This document shows, one piece after another, positions 9,291 through 18,156 of a stretch of DNA of 64,000 nucleotides (its first letter is position 1; every line of letters begins with the position of its first letter). The notes beneath the pieces are model-generated. The model worked only from the letters and a program-made list of their open reading frames with translations. It was not told where the DNA came from and searched no databases. Source of the stretch: Hymenobacter sediminis. Lineage in GTDB: Bacteria > Bacteroidota > Bacteroidia > Cytophagales > Hymenobacteraceae. The DNA lies in the NCBI RefSeq assembly GCF_003231285.1, contig NZ_QKNS01000007.1, positions 1 through 64,000 of the forward strand, read 5' to 3'. The position numbers and the translations under genes were made by a program.

Positions 9291-10178
9291 ATAGCAGTGT
9301 AGTTGAAGTGTATAAAGCCGACATCAAGCTGTTGCAGCGTAAATCAAGCCCCGCTACGAGGCTGCCGGACTACCCATAGGCTATAGATCTGCTACATATG
9401 CAGAGGACAGTAAGAAACCGGTAGATGACTATCTGAAACCTCCAAGGCGAGGCTGCCCAAAGCTCAGCTACCCTCATGGAGCTGAGCCAAGACTTTTCCG
9501 TAAAACAGAAGGCATTATGGATAAGCGTGCTGCTTATCTACCAGCAGGTATGCTGCCGGTTCAGGCGCTAAGAGGGGGTAGCCGATTCACTCACCGGGCT
9601 TAATTTGCCCGCCGCTGGCCTCCAACTTATTGGGGCAAGTCGTTACATAAGGCCCATCCGGTCAGACCGGGGCACTGTCTCTATTGTAGCAGCCTGGGTA
9701 AGTGAATTACATGTGACCGAAGAGGGTCTTTGCGCTTTGCCGTCGCGCAGTAAATAGATAGACGAGTTACACTCTTAGCTTCTGTCAGGCCGGAAGCTGG
9801 AATTGGCCGTCTTTATTTTCGTCGAACATCTTCATCAGCCACGAGGAAATAGCCTGAAGCAGATGCAAACATAGTGAAATTGCTGAGTAGTAACTGTTTT
9901 AAGCAAAGTTTGCTTTCTAATGAAAGCAGCTATTTCCTCTATTGAGTGTCCCTGTTTGCTACTCTCTTAATGTGTTACGAATCAAGATGATTTTTTTGCT
10001 AAATAATTTAGTATTTTACTGTAATAGGTTCATTGGTTTGAACCATTTTCAAGGCCACTGCTCAAGCGACTTTTGTTATACAAATAAGACACATAATGCA
10101 ATAAAAAACATCATAATGTTCAAAATTTTGCACACTCATAAACACCCAAAAATATTAGCTAATAAGAGACAATATTCT
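9291..10178. other. Long non-coding, apparently decayed region
   Basis: About 890 nt hold no convincing gene. Plus-strand frame 9572-9757 reads as about 61 residues without a start, with a stretch (SIVAAWVSEL) that faintly recalls transposase cores of the ISAs1 type. On the minus strand, 9785-9870 reads as a stop-ended fragment with MKMFDENKDGQF, like a broken EF-hand-type C-terminus. Both are interrupted by stops and may be chance. From about 9880 to 10180 the DNA turns clearly AT-rich. The 86-codon frame at 9942-10202 in this part has no family resemblance and is not called. Confidence 0.35.
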
Positions 10179-10186
10179 TATCTTTG
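10155..10186 (+). promoter_or_regulatory. Bacteroidota promoter, predicted leaderless
   Basis: TATCTTTG at 10179-10186 fits the -7 consensus exactly, with TTAG at 10155-10158 as a partial -33 element and a 20-nt spacer. The ATG of the next gene is at 10190, only 3 nt after the box, so the transcript would have almost no leader. Confidence 0.55.
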
Positions 10187-10189
10187 GAT

Positions 10190-10438
10190 ATGTCGAAAGT
10201 AAAGCTTCCTGTTCCGCTTCCCGTGCAGCAGTACGCCCGCTGCGTTGATGCCAGCCGCCGCCCTGCCGACCATATTGGAGACTGGCCCGTTGCCGGCCAA
10301 GTGTATCCCATCCAGATGCGCCGCAACGCTCGTAGCGGTGAGTTACAGGTGCATGTGCTGGGTTTCTACGCCGAACGTCCGTACGGTGCCTTTGCCCGTC
10401 ACCGCTTTGAGACGGTGGCTCAGGTGTGGCTTAACTAG
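10190..10438 (+). CDS. Small unknown protein (82 aa)
   Basis: The ATG at 10190 is chosen over a TTG two codons upstream. The product is 82 residues, GC-rich in codon use unlike the AT-rich DNA before it, and is soluble by appearance. It contains GDWPVAGQVYPI, a pattern I associate with short conserved proteins of unknown role in Bacteroidota. A promoter directly before it and a terminator directly after it argue that it is a real single gene. Function unknown. Confidence 0.6.
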   Translation: MSKVKLPVPLPVQQYARCVDASRRPADHIGDWPVAGQVYPIQMRRNARSGELQVHVLGFYAERPYGAFARHRFETVAQVWLN

Positions 10439-10464
10439 CCACCTTCATCTTTCCACCCTCTAGT

Positions 10465-10506
10465 CCCGGCTGTGTCGCTCTACGCGAAACCAGCCGGGTT
10501 TTCTTT
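10465..10506 (+). terminator. Rho-independent terminator
   Basis: CCCGGCTG (10465-10472) pairs with CAGCCGGG (10491-10498), followed by a T-rich run to about 10508. It ends the small gene at 10190-10438. Confidence 0.75.
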
Positions 10507-10570
10507 TTATCCAGGTTTTCAACTTTCCACGAGCACAAGCATTAAGCCCATAGCGCCGGTTCTCATACTT

Positions 10571-11257
10571 CTAGCGGTATTGCCAGAAGATTCCAAAGTC
10601 GAAGGGCGTCCAGAGGGCCGCTTTCTGCCCAGATACCTTCAGGGCGTCGTTGGCCCAGGTGTTGCAGGTATAGAACAGGTTGTAAGTGCGCGTGGCCTCG
10701 TAAAAGGCATCGTGCTGCCCGTAGCTGTAGCCCCCGATGAGCTCCGTCCGGCCGCGGGCATTATAGTCAAAGCTCTTTTTGATGAAAGCAATCAGGCGGG
10801 CGTATTCGGCGCGGGTCAGCAGCACTTTCACGCAGTCGGGACCGGGCTGGGGCTCGTGGTGGAAGGTAGCGTGCATGGCCGTGGTGCTCAGCCAGAACAT
10901 AGCTTTCACGGCGGTGCTGGGCTTTAGCTCGGCCCAGGTGGGCGTGTTCAGATAGAAGCCCTTGTCGCCCCAGCCAAACCCGACGTAGCTGCGGGTAGTG
11001 TCCATGGCGGGCGTGTCGGAGTAGGAAACCAGCTGAGTCCAGTCCATCTGGTCGGTTCGCACGGGCACTACCACGTCGGTATGCACGCCGTTGGAGAGGA
11101 TATAGGCTTCTATTTCGCCGGTTTCGGGCGAGTTGCGGCGACCAACGGGAACGGCGGAAAGACCTACCGCAGCGGCTAGGTACAGGGCCAGCGCCCCCAC
11201 TACTCCGCCGCCCACGTAGGCGGCTCCTTTAGCTACTTTCCGAAGAGCATCGGGCAT
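10571..11257 (-). CDS. TIGR02117/DUF2459 family protein
   Basis: The product is 228 residues from the ATG at 11257; a GTG seven codons upstream is possible. One N-terminal hydrophobic segment (about residues 10-35) suggests a membrane anchor or uncleaved signal. The body matches my memory of the TIGR02117/DUF2459 family: ILSNGVHTDVVVP near the start, YVGFGWGDKGFY in the middle, and FYTCNTWANDAL near the end, with conserved His and Cys that look like a papain-like or NlpC-like catalytic site. The biochemical role is not established. It has no obvious operon partner. Confidence 0.8.
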   Translation of the reverse strand: MPDALRKVAKGAAYVGGGVVGALALYLAAAVGLSAVPVGRRNSPETGEIEAYILSNGVHTDVVVPVRTDQMDWTQLVSYSDTPAMDTTRSYVGFGWGDKGFYLNTPTWAELKPSTAVKAMFWLSTTAMHATFHHEPQPGPDCVKVLLTRAEYARLIAFIKKSFDYNARGRTELIGGYSYGQHDAFYEATRTYNLFYTCNTWANDALKVSGQKAALWTPFDFGIFWQYR

Positions 11258-11405
11258 AAAAAGAACTTGCGTGTACAACTGAAATCAGGACCTCATACGC
11301 AGCCGCGCGAAAAAAGCCGCTTGCATGCCTTGATCGTAACGACCTAGTTGATTTCAGCTTTCCTGGCGAGCAGGCTCAGGTTATCTTCGTGCTTTCCCTA
11401 CCCCC

Positions 11406-11816
11406 ATGAGCCAGCCCAACGACCAGCTATACAGCATTCCGGCCCCTTACCGCCGCATGGAAAACATGCATATTCTATTCTGGCTGCTCAAGGACATTGG
11501 CTGGTGCATGGTGTGGAAGCCCCTGGGCATTCTGATGGTATTCCCGACGCTGCTCATTGCTGTACTCATTACCTGGCGTACCCGCGACATCAAGGCCGAG
11601 CTGGCCCATAACCTGGCCATTGTGTTCTGGATTTCGGCCAACTCCTATTGGATGATCAGCGAGTTTGTGGGGTTCGATGAGGTGCCGCTCGGGGGTGGGG
11701 CCACCGGCAAGCATCTGGCCCTCCTACCCTTCCTGACTGGCCTGTTGATTTTGCTGTACTACTACTTGGTGCAGAAGCCCCGGGAAGCGCGGGCCGAAAC
11801 GGTGGCTACCTCATAG
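11406..11816 (+). CDS. Small membrane protein, unknown function
   Basis: This 136-residue protein has three hydrophobic segments (about 35-56, 66-85 and 104-122), separated by a loop with TRDIKAELAHN and a Gly-rich GGGATGK turn. The C-terminal tail is charged and cytoplasm-like. No named family is recognised, although the pattern (helix, TR..IKAE, aromatic helix) looks like a conserved Bacteroidota unknown. Its last 6 nt overlap the end of nadR, which converges on it. A TATCTTCG about 20 nt before the start could be a -7 element. Confidence 0.65.
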   Translation: MSQPNDQLYSIPAPYRRMENMHILFWLLKDIGWCMVWKPLGILMVFPTLLIAVLITWRTRDIKAELAHNLAIVFWISANSYWMISEFVGFDEVPLGGGATGKHLALLPFLTGLLILLYYYLVQKPREARAETVATS

Positions 11817-12803
11817 CGTACCCGCTGCGCGCAGCATCTTCTCTATTAGGGTCACTGCCTGCCGGAACCGCTCGGGCCAGTCGCCGCTGATTTCTTTGTA
11901 CTCAATACCAAAATCGGCCAGCGTTTGGCGGTGAACTGCGTCGAGGTGGAGGCGCTCGGCGGCGGGCAGGCGGGTGCCATCCTGCACGAAGGGCACGTCG
12001 GGTAGTAGGTAGAGGTAAAGGTCGGCGCGGTTGCGGGCGTAGGTTTCAGCGGGTACCGGGAGGTAGGCGCCCTCGGTGAGCTGGGCGTAGGACTGGGTGA
12101 TGTGAATATCGGTATCCAGCAGCAGCAACGGCCCGGCTGTGGCACGGGCGGCGACAATGCGCCGGGCATGCTCATCGGCCACGCGCAGCAAATCAGTGCG
12201 GCTGAAACTGGTGGAGTCACTGATCAAGTCACGGCCGGCTTCCGCCACGAAATCGGCGCCAAAGTGCGTGGCCAGTTGCTCCGTCAGGGTAGTTTTGCCC
12301 GTTGATTCAGTGCCCAGAATAGCCACCGTGCGCCGGTAGTAGGGTTGCACCGCCGCAGGCAGGTAGGACCACCGCGCCCGCACATCCTGCCGGATAGCCG
12401 TAGCCGATACCGGTACCTGCGCCCTTGCCCTATCGAAATCAAGGTGCCGGATGCCCATGCGGGCGGCTACCAGCGCCCCGTATGGCTCGGAGGTGACTAC
12501 CAGGGAAACATCGGGCACTACCTGCCGGAAATAGTCGGCCCAGACGTGTGCTACGGCTTCAGAAGAAACCGACGTGTTGGGCAATTCTTCCTCGCGGTAA
12601 TTCAGCACCTGCACGCTTACCTCGGGGCAATGGGCGTAGGTAGCCTGTATCCACTGGGCGCGCAGCGCGCCGGGCAGGGTTTCGTGGTTGCTGGCGCACA
12701 CCAGCACCGTCAGGTAGTCGCAGTGCCGACGGGCGAAGTCAATGAGGGCGGCGTGCCCTTGGTGAAAGGGCAGAAATTTGCCGAATACAAATGCGTGCGT
12801 CAT
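11811..12803 (-). CDS. nadR: NadR-type bifunctional NMN adenylyltransferase / ribosylnicotinamide kinase
   Basis: The 330-residue protein combines an N-terminal nucleotidyltransferase (about 1-150; FGKFLPFHQGHAAL with the HxGH signature HQGH) with a C-terminal kinase (about 160-325; P-loop GTESTGKTT, DTDIHIT). It should phosphorylate nicotinamide riboside to NMN and adenylate NMN to NAD in the cytoplasm. The helix-turn-helix repressor domain of enterobacterial NadR is absent, as in many Bacteroidota. A TonB-dependent receptor lies upstream on the same strand, 265 nt away across a palindromic repeat. No pnuC transporter gene is in the window. Confidence 0.9.
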   Translation of the reverse strand: MTHAFVFGKFLPFHQGHAALIDFARRHCDYLTVLVCASNHETLPGALRAQWIQATYAHCPEVSVQVLNYREEELPNTSVSSEAVAHVWADYFRQVVPDVSLVVTSEPYGALVAARMGIRHLDFDRARAQVPVSATAIRQDVRARWSYLPAAVQPYYRRTVAILGTESTGKTTLTEQLATHFGADFVAEAGRDLISDSTSFSRTDLLRVADEHARRIVAARATAGPLLLLDTDIHITQSYAQLTEGAYLPVPAETYARNRADLYLYLLPDVPFVQDGTRLPAAERLHLDAVHRQTLADFGIEYKEISGDWPERFRQAVTLIEKMLRAAGTL

Positions 12804-12854
12804 AGGTGCCGGGGCAGGAAGCTACGCGCCCCCACCCTCCCGAAGTATGTAATC

Positions 12855-13041
12855 TAAGTTGCGAACTAGAACCTAACTCCCCTCCTCAGATGATGTTGCG
12901 CATCAAGCAAGGAGGGGCAGGGGGTGGTTGGTATTCGTTGCACATCCTCTAGCTCCAGTTTCTAACTCTAGACTTTCAACCGCCCCTAACCCCTCCTTAT
13001 CTGAGGAGGGGAGCTAGCTGTTAGTCCTAGCTCGCAATTTG
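12855..13041. repeat. Long imperfect palindromic repeat, copy 1
   Basis: Two arms of about 65 nt face each other: AAGTTGCGAACTAGAAC at the left matches, in reverse complement, the right edge near 13024-13040. Each arm contains CTCCCCTCCTCAGAT and an AGGAGGGG block followed by a GGTTG. The centre (about 12931-12974) is unpaired. The same design with the same core words occurs at 33047-33202, so this is a dispersed element, perhaps a MITE-like or REP-like family. It sits between the TonB receptor and nadR. Confidence 0.8.
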
Positions 13042-13068
13042 AAGTAAGGAAAGTACTTAGCAGGTAGC

Positions 13069-15081
13069 TCAGATATGCAGACGGAAATCGAGGTAGAAGT
13101 TGGCTGGGGCCTGCACAAAATACTTGCGGGTGCCATCGGGCTCTACGGTGCCGTTGTTGAAATAGCGGGTGTTGGTGAGGTTGTTCCCGAACAAGGTCAC
13201 CTCCCAGCGAGGCCGGGCGTACCGAACCCGCGCATTCAGCAAAGCATATCCGCTGATGGTGGCGGAGTTAGCAAAATCGAGGTAGGAGCGGCTTTGGTAG
13301 CGGCCCGCTACGCCCAGCAGCCAGTGCCCGCTTTGGTAGGTGGCCTCCTGGTTTATGAGCAGTGCCGGGGTCAGAATGGGCCGGAACGACTGCTCCTGCT
13401 CCCGGATGCGGCTGCGGTTGAAAGCCGAGTTGTTGGTGAGCGTGAGGCGGGGCATCGGCTGCCAGCGCACGGTGGCCTCCAGCCCGGTCCGGCGGCTGCT
13501 TTCCACGTTATCCGTCAGCGCCAATCCGTTCGGACCTAATTGCCCATTCAGCACGATTTCGTTCTGGAAATCCATGTAGTAGGCATTCAAACTCGCCTCC
13601 AGGGTAGCACTCCGGTACCGGACGCCTAGCTCGTGGTCATTCACGTACTCTGCCTGAGTGCTGCTGAGCAGGGGCTGGCCGGTGCTGTCGGCCAGCAGGT
13701 CGTCATTGCCCCCGAACAGGTCGTTGCGGGTGGGCTCCCGGCCGGTGCGGCCCAGGGTATAGTACAGGGTAGTACGCTGGCCCACCGTCATGCTAGCGCC
13801 CACTTTCGGGTTCAGGAAGCGCCACTCCAGGGTTTCCAGCGGCACGCTGCCGGTATAGCGGAACGAAACGGCCCGGCCCTGTACATCGCCAAACAGCGTA
13901 AGGCGGCCCAGCTGGTACTCGGCTTTGCTGAACACGCTGCCCTCCCGCTTGTAGCCCGTATTGCGGTACAGTTCCCCGGCGGTTTGCTCGCTACCCAGGT
14001 GGCGGCGCTGGTAGGTGTTCAGGTGCAGGCCACTGGTCCAGGTTAGCCGGTCGGTGCGGTAGGTATAGGTGCTGAAGGCCCCGAGCAGGCCCGAGCGAAA
14101 ATCGTAGCGGTAGAGCTCCGAGGTAGGCGGCAAGCCCAGAAAGGTGTTCAGGTCGAAATCATAGCCCCCGCGCAGCCCCGAGGCGTACACGCTAGTGTTT
14201 ACCTCTGAGCGGCTGCCCACCAGCCACTGATTCTGAAGCTGCACCAGAGCCTGCTGAAACCGGTCGTTTTCGGCCCCGTTGGCATTGGCCCGGCGGTTGC
14301 GGCGCAGCACCGAGTCGGGCACGGGCAGCCAGGCCAGCTGGTTGCGCTGCTGCCCGGCCAGCACGCTCAGCTTCCAGCTGGTTTTCTCATAGAACAGCCC
14401 ACCGCTCACGTACACCGACTGCGAGGTATTGGCCGAGCGTTCCTTGTAGCCATCGGAGTGCAGGTGCGAAGCCCGAGCGTACAGGGCCGCGCGCCCCCGC
14501 CGCCCGCTGGCGTACTCGCCAAAGGCCCGGTAGCTCCCAAACGAGCCGTAGCCCCCGCCCAAGGTAGTGCGGGCTGAATCGAGCAGGGAAGGCGAGAATA
14601 GCTGAATGCTGCCGCCATAGCTGGCCACACCGTTTTGGGTGGTGCCTACCCCCCGTTGGATCTGCACACTGCTCAGGGAGTTGAACAGGTCGGGGTAGTT
14701 CGAGAAATACGCCCCCTGGTCTTCGGGCTCGTTGAGGGGCACGCCATCCAGGGTGGTATTGATACGGGTCTGATCAATGCCGCGCAGGCGAAAGTAGGCG
14801 TAGCCCTGGGTGCTGCCCGCATCGGAATATGCCGTAACGCCGGGCGTTTGCGTCAGCAGGAAAGAAGGCTCCTGGCCCACACTGCGGGCCGCCAGTTCCC
14901 GCCCGCTCAGGTTCAGAAAGGTAACCGGCGTGCGGCTGCCGGCGCGGTAGGTCACGGCCACCTCCGGCAGGGTCTGGGCGCTGTCTGCGGCAGTAGGAGC
15001 CGCCGGCGTTACCGGAGTTTGGGCCAGCGCCACGGAGGTAGCGGCCAACAGAAGGGAGGCAGGGAGTAGAAGATGCTTCAT
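13069..15081 (-). CDS. TonB-dependent outer-membrane receptor
   Basis: The 670-residue protein has a signal peptide (about 1-20, ending ALAQ), a short Pro/Ala-rich stretch, a TonB-box-like LPEVAVTYR near residue 38, a plug domain (about 50-165, with LRGIDQTRINTTLDG) and a 22-strand type barrel ending in an aromatic-rich strand (FYLDFRLHI). It lacks the carboxypeptidase-like N-terminal domain of SusC proteins and has no SusD beside it, so a small-molecule or metal ligand is likely. Because nadR follows on the same strand, a nicotinamide riboside or related vitamin ligand is possible, but this is context inference only. The gene has a consensus -7 box 41 nt upstream. Confidence 0.92.
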   Translation of the reverse strand: MKHLLLPASLLLAATSVALAQTPVTPAAPTAADSAQTLPEVAVTYRAGSRTPVTFLNLSGRELAARSVGQEPSFLLTQTPGVTAYSDAGSTQGYAYFRLRGIDQTRINTTLDGVPLNEPEDQGAYFSNYPDLFNSLSSVQIQRGVGTTQNGVASYGGSIQLFSPSLLDSARTTLGGGYGSFGSYRAFGEYASGRRGRAALYARASHLHSDGYKERSANTSQSVYVSGGLFYEKTSWKLSVLAGQQRNQLAWLPVPDSVLRRNRRANANGAENDRFQQALVQLQNQWLVGSRSEVNTSVYASGLRGGYDFDLNTFLGLPPTSELYRYDFRSGLLGAFSTYTYRTDRLTWTSGLHLNTYQRRHLGSEQTAGELYRNTGYKREGSVFSKAEYQLGRLTLFGDVQGRAVSFRYTGSVPLETLEWRFLNPKVGASMTVGQRTTLYYTLGRTGREPTRNDLFGGNDDLLADSTGQPLLSSTQAEYVNDHELGVRYRSATLEASLNAYYMDFQNEIVLNGQLGPNGLALTDNVESSRRTGLEATVRWQPMPRLTLTNNSAFNRSRIREQEQSFRPILTPALLINQEATYQSGHWLLGVAGRYQSRSYLDFANSATISGYALLNARVRYARPRWEVTLFGNNLTNTRYFNNGTVEPDGTRKYFVQAPANFYLDFRLHI

Positions 15082-15121
15082 GCAGAACAGCGCGGCAGAT
15101 TCGGCGGAAAACCACGCGGCG

Positions 15122-15129
15122 CAAAGGTA
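15122..15129 (-). promoter_or_regulatory. -7 element of the TonB receptor gene
   Basis: Reading the minus strand, TACCTTTG matches TAnnTTTG exactly and lies about 41 nt before the ATG at 15081. No clear TTTG -33 element is visible at the usual distance. Confidence 0.55.
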
Positions 15130-15232
15130 AGCGGCCGGAGCTCGGCGGTTTACTTTTAAGTCCGTTCTGCCTTACCGCTCGTCGGTGGCTACTTGCTCAA
15201 CTCCTTGAATAGGTAATGTTACCGATTCATAT

Positions 15233-15271
15233 AAGCACGTCATTTCGCGTTGGTCGAGGAATGACGTGCTT
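15233..15271. terminator. Hairpin with T-run, end of the MSEP-CTERM gene
   Basis: AAGCACGTCATT (15233-15244) pairs with AATGACGTGCTT (15260-15271) around a 15-nt loop. T-runs or A-runs flank both sides. On the minus strand it lies 36 nt past the stop of the gene at 15307 and is well placed to end that transcript. The loop word CGACCAACGCGAAATG looks like part of a dispersed repeat, but no second copy was seen here. Confidence 0.7.
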
Positions 15272-15306
15272 TTTGCTACCTATCCACGAAGCCCAGACTA
15301 TCCGGC

Positions 15307-18156
15307 CTACTTCGCTAGGGCTACCCCCTTCTGATGCCGATACCAGTTTCGCAGCCCCCAGGCTCCTACCGCCAGCAGCAACACCCACAACTCCGGCTCC
15401 GACATGCGCTGCACGTCATCATCAACATCCAAGGCGGCGTTGCCGGCCAGCACCTCGTTCTGCTTGCGCAGCAGAGCGGCTTTCTGGGCTTCGTTCTCCA
15501 GAGCTAAGTAGGAAGTAAGCGGACTTAGAATGCCCGACCGGAAGCTGCCCCGAATGGCCGCCAAGCGCATGGGTTCGGCGGCAGCGGGGTTGCGCGCCTG
15601 GTACAGTTGGTAGCCCTGCAGCCACAGGCCATCCTGCCAGGTTTGACCCAGCGCAGGAGGTAGGGAGAATGTTTCTCCTCCTAGTACTACCGAGGGTTGC
15701 CCGTTGTCGGGCAGGTAGGCGCGGGGTTGTTTGGCCGTCGGCCAGGCTCGTACGGCCCTACCCTCCGCTGGGGTTTCGGTTGGCAGTAGTGGCTGGCTGG
15801 AGTGATGGATGAGAGAATGAGCCTGCACAGACCCATCGGCGGCCAATACCAGAAAGGTAGATTGCTCAGGAGTAGCGGGCTGCAGCGCAGCAAAATTATC
15901 GGGGAGCACGGCCCGCTGCAACGAACCCGTAACGGCTACCAGCACGGGGTACTCCGGGGTTGGATGAAGCCAGGCCTCCGCCAAGACGCGCTGCATAGCC
16001 CCTTCTAAGTAGTAGCCCCCGGTGGCTGGCGTTGCTGGCCAGGCAGATAGCCAATCTGTTCCGGCAGGCAGGGTAGTTGTTCCGCTATTCACCAGAGTGT
16101 AGCGGGCGGTAGCTTTGGCACCCGGTCGTTGCTGCAGAAAGCGTTCGATGCGTTGTTGGTACGCTGCGGGCTTGGTGGTTGAGGTAGCCGACGCATCGAG
16201 CAGGAAGTGGTAGTAGGGTCGCCGTTGTACTAGCGGTAGTGCTTGTTTGGCAGCGGTACTCAGGTACACTACCTCCCCGCCGGGAGTAGTGACGGGTTGC
16301 CGAAGCGGCTGCGTAACGGAAGTCGCCGTATCGCCCAGTTGCACCGTCTGGCCGGCTATCTGCAAGGCTACGGGCTCTTTGTGCAACACCCGGAAGCCGG
16401 TGCGCCGCACCTCCCGGGCCGCGAACGGAAACACGCGTAGGGCCACCTGGTTGCCCGTGAGATAGTACAGAATGCCCGGGTCGCGCTGCTCATTCCGGAT
16501 TTGCGCAAACACCCACATAGCCGACTTCTTTTCGGCCAGAATGCCTTTTTCGCGGCGGCCGTGCATATCGAGGTAGTACTCCTGTACCCAGCAGCCTGCG
16601 GGCAGGGCCAAGGTAGTATGGTATTCCGCATTGCCCCACTGGTCCGGATTGGTAATTTCCAGATCTACCCAGCTGCTCCGGGCCGCCTGCCGGGCATCGT
16701 AGTGGCTGCGGCTGGTTAGCTTGGTTAGTTGGGGGCGTGATTCGTCCTCGGGCTCATCCCTTTGAAACTGTTCCCGGTTATACACTGGCCGCTCACTGCC
16801 GAACACTTGCTCCAGTCGCCGCAGCTTTTCCGCCGACAGCGTGAGGTTATCGAGCGCCAACCAGTTGAAATAGGTGGAGAGATACGGCAGCTCACTACCG
16901 AACAGACTAGCGTTAGGGTCTTTGTGTGCCCGCACTCGCTCCAGGGTATAAAGCAACGGGTTGGCATTGATTTGAGGGGTAGGCTTGCTGTAGTCAGGAG
17001 TATAGATATAGGCCAGGGCCTGGTGCAGCGCCTGGCGACAGTACAGATAGTTGGCCGTAATGCCTAGGGGCAGCAACAGGCTGCTCCCTACCAATACTCC
17101 TACCACAAGTCGGCGCGAGAAATATGCCCGTAACACCTCCACGTCCTGGCTTAGCTCGCGCACATGCACCAGCAGCAACAGCAGGGGCGTCAGCATCAGG
17201 AAGCCAACCCCAACGGCCACCACCGCAATGACAGATAAGGGCAGGAACGGCAGAAAGACGAGAAAGAAGTACAGCGTATAAGCCAGCGTGAAGCTTCGGC
17301 CCGCCAGTAAGGCCAAGCGCCACCACTTGTCCGTGGGGGCCGGCACGCACAACAGCACCCCGTTTAGTACGGCCAGCCCATAGAACCACCAGCTGTGGAA
17401 ATTCCCAAAGATGCCACTGGAAGGAGTTCCTAGCTCTCTGAAGAGCATCCCGGAATTCACCAGCAGCCCGAGCACTGGCATTATCAGCGTAATCAGCACT
17501 TTCCAGAGCAGTTGATACTCAGCCCAGACCCCAGCTTTTCGGGTGAGCAGGATATACACGCCGCGGGCCAGGAAAAACAGAAAAAGCAGGGTTCCGGTGA
17601 TGAACAGCACAACCAGCGCGTGTTGCCCAAATTGGCCATTGGGCACTTGCCACCATGGCAGCACCAGTTGCCCGAACAGGTAGGCGCCGACCGGCACGGC
17701 CAGGGCTACCCCAAAGTTGGGCAGGGCCCGGTGGGGACGGTCGGCAGGAGTTAGGTTGAGCAGAATGACAAGGGCGGCATGCGCCAAGGTGGGCATCAGG
17801 AAGGTGCCGGCATACAGCGGCATTTCACCCGGCACCATCCAGCGCGGCACCTCCCGCGGAAATAAGCGGTCCAGGTGGTATCCGTACAGGTACAGGAACG
17901 CTATGTTCGCAGCCAAAGTCAGAGCCCCGTAGAGCGTTGGCAGGCGCTTCTTACGCTTCAGCTGCCACCCGGCGTAACCTGCGTGCACTACCCCCAGGCC
18001 CACCAACAAACTGCCCAGCACGAGCCACAGTTGCTGGCTATCAGGGGGTAGCAGGGTATGAATAACGCCGTATTCTCCGCCCAGCAATAATGCTAGCACG
18101 GCCAGCGGGAGCGTATTGAGCACAAATAGCCATTTCGGATTAAGCAGGTTCTGCAT
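15307..18156 (-). CDS. MSEP-CTERM sorting-domain membrane protein (exosortase target)
   Basis: This 949-residue protein starts with about ten hydrophobic segments (residues about 10-360), then a VIT-like ectodomain region (about 490-610, with WVDLEITNPDQWGN and GILAEKKSAMWVFAQI), then a beta-rich part. Its end is a tripartite sorting signal: MSEPE at 918-922, a hydrophobic helix (about 923-935), and a basic tail RNWYRHQK. This is the hallmark of MSEP-CTERM proteins, which occur singly next to a dedicated exosortase. The exosortase gene directly upstream overlaps it by 17 nt. The exosortase should cut near MSEP and transfer the protein to another anchor. The cellular role is unknown. Some XrtN partners also carry VIT domains, which is the alternative naming. 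Confidence 0.85.
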   Translation of the reverse strand: MQNLLNPKWLFVLNTLPLAVLALLLGGEYGVIHTLLPPDSQQLWLVLGSLLVGLGVVHAGYAGWQLKRKKRLPTLYGALTLAANIAFLYLYGYHLDRLFPREVPRWMVPGEMPLYAGTFLMPTLAHAALVILLNLTPADRPHRALPNFGVALAVPVGAYLFGQLVLPWWQVPNGQFGQHALVVLFITGTLLFLFFLARGVYILLTRKAGVWAEYQLLWKVLITLIMPVLGLLVNSGMLFRELGTPSSGIFGNFHSWWFYGLAVLNGVLLCVPAPTDKWWRLALLAGRSFTLAYTLYFFLVFLPFLPLSVIAVVAVGVGFLMLTPLLLLLVHVRELSQDVEVLRAYFSRRLVVGVLVGSSLLLPLGITANYLYCRQALHQALAYIYTPDYSKPTPQINANPLLYTLERVRAHKDPNASLFGSELPYLSTYFNWLALDNLTLSAEKLRRLEQVFGSERPVYNREQFQRDEPEDESRPQLTKLTSRSHYDARQAARSSWVDLEITNPDQWGNAEYHTTLALPAGCWVQEYYLDMHGRREKGILAEKKSAMWVFAQIRNEQRDPGILYYLTGNQVALRVFPFAAREVRRTGFRVLHKEPVALQIAGQTVQLGDTATSVTQPLRQPVTTPGGEVVYLSTAAKQALPLVQRRPYYHFLLDASATSTTKPAAYQQRIERFLQQRPGAKATARYTLVNSGTTTLPAGTDWLSAWPATPATGGYYLEGAMQRVLAEAWLHPTPEYPVLVAVTGSLQRAVLPDNFAALQPATPEQSTFLVLAADGSVQAHSLIHHSSQPLLPTETPAEGRAVRAWPTAKQPRAYLPDNGQPSVVLGGETFSLPPALGQTWQDGLWLQGYQLYQARNPAAAEPMRLAAIRGSFRSGILSPLTSYLALENEAQKAALLRKQNEVLAGNAALDVDDDVQRMSEPELWVLLLAVGAWGLRNWYRHQKGVALAK

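Noticed and set aside
12855..13041. CRISPR-like or riboswitch interpretation of the palindromic region
   Set aside because: There are only two arms in inverted orientation without spacers, and the same element recurs at 33047 without a vitamin gene, which speaks against a riboswitch.
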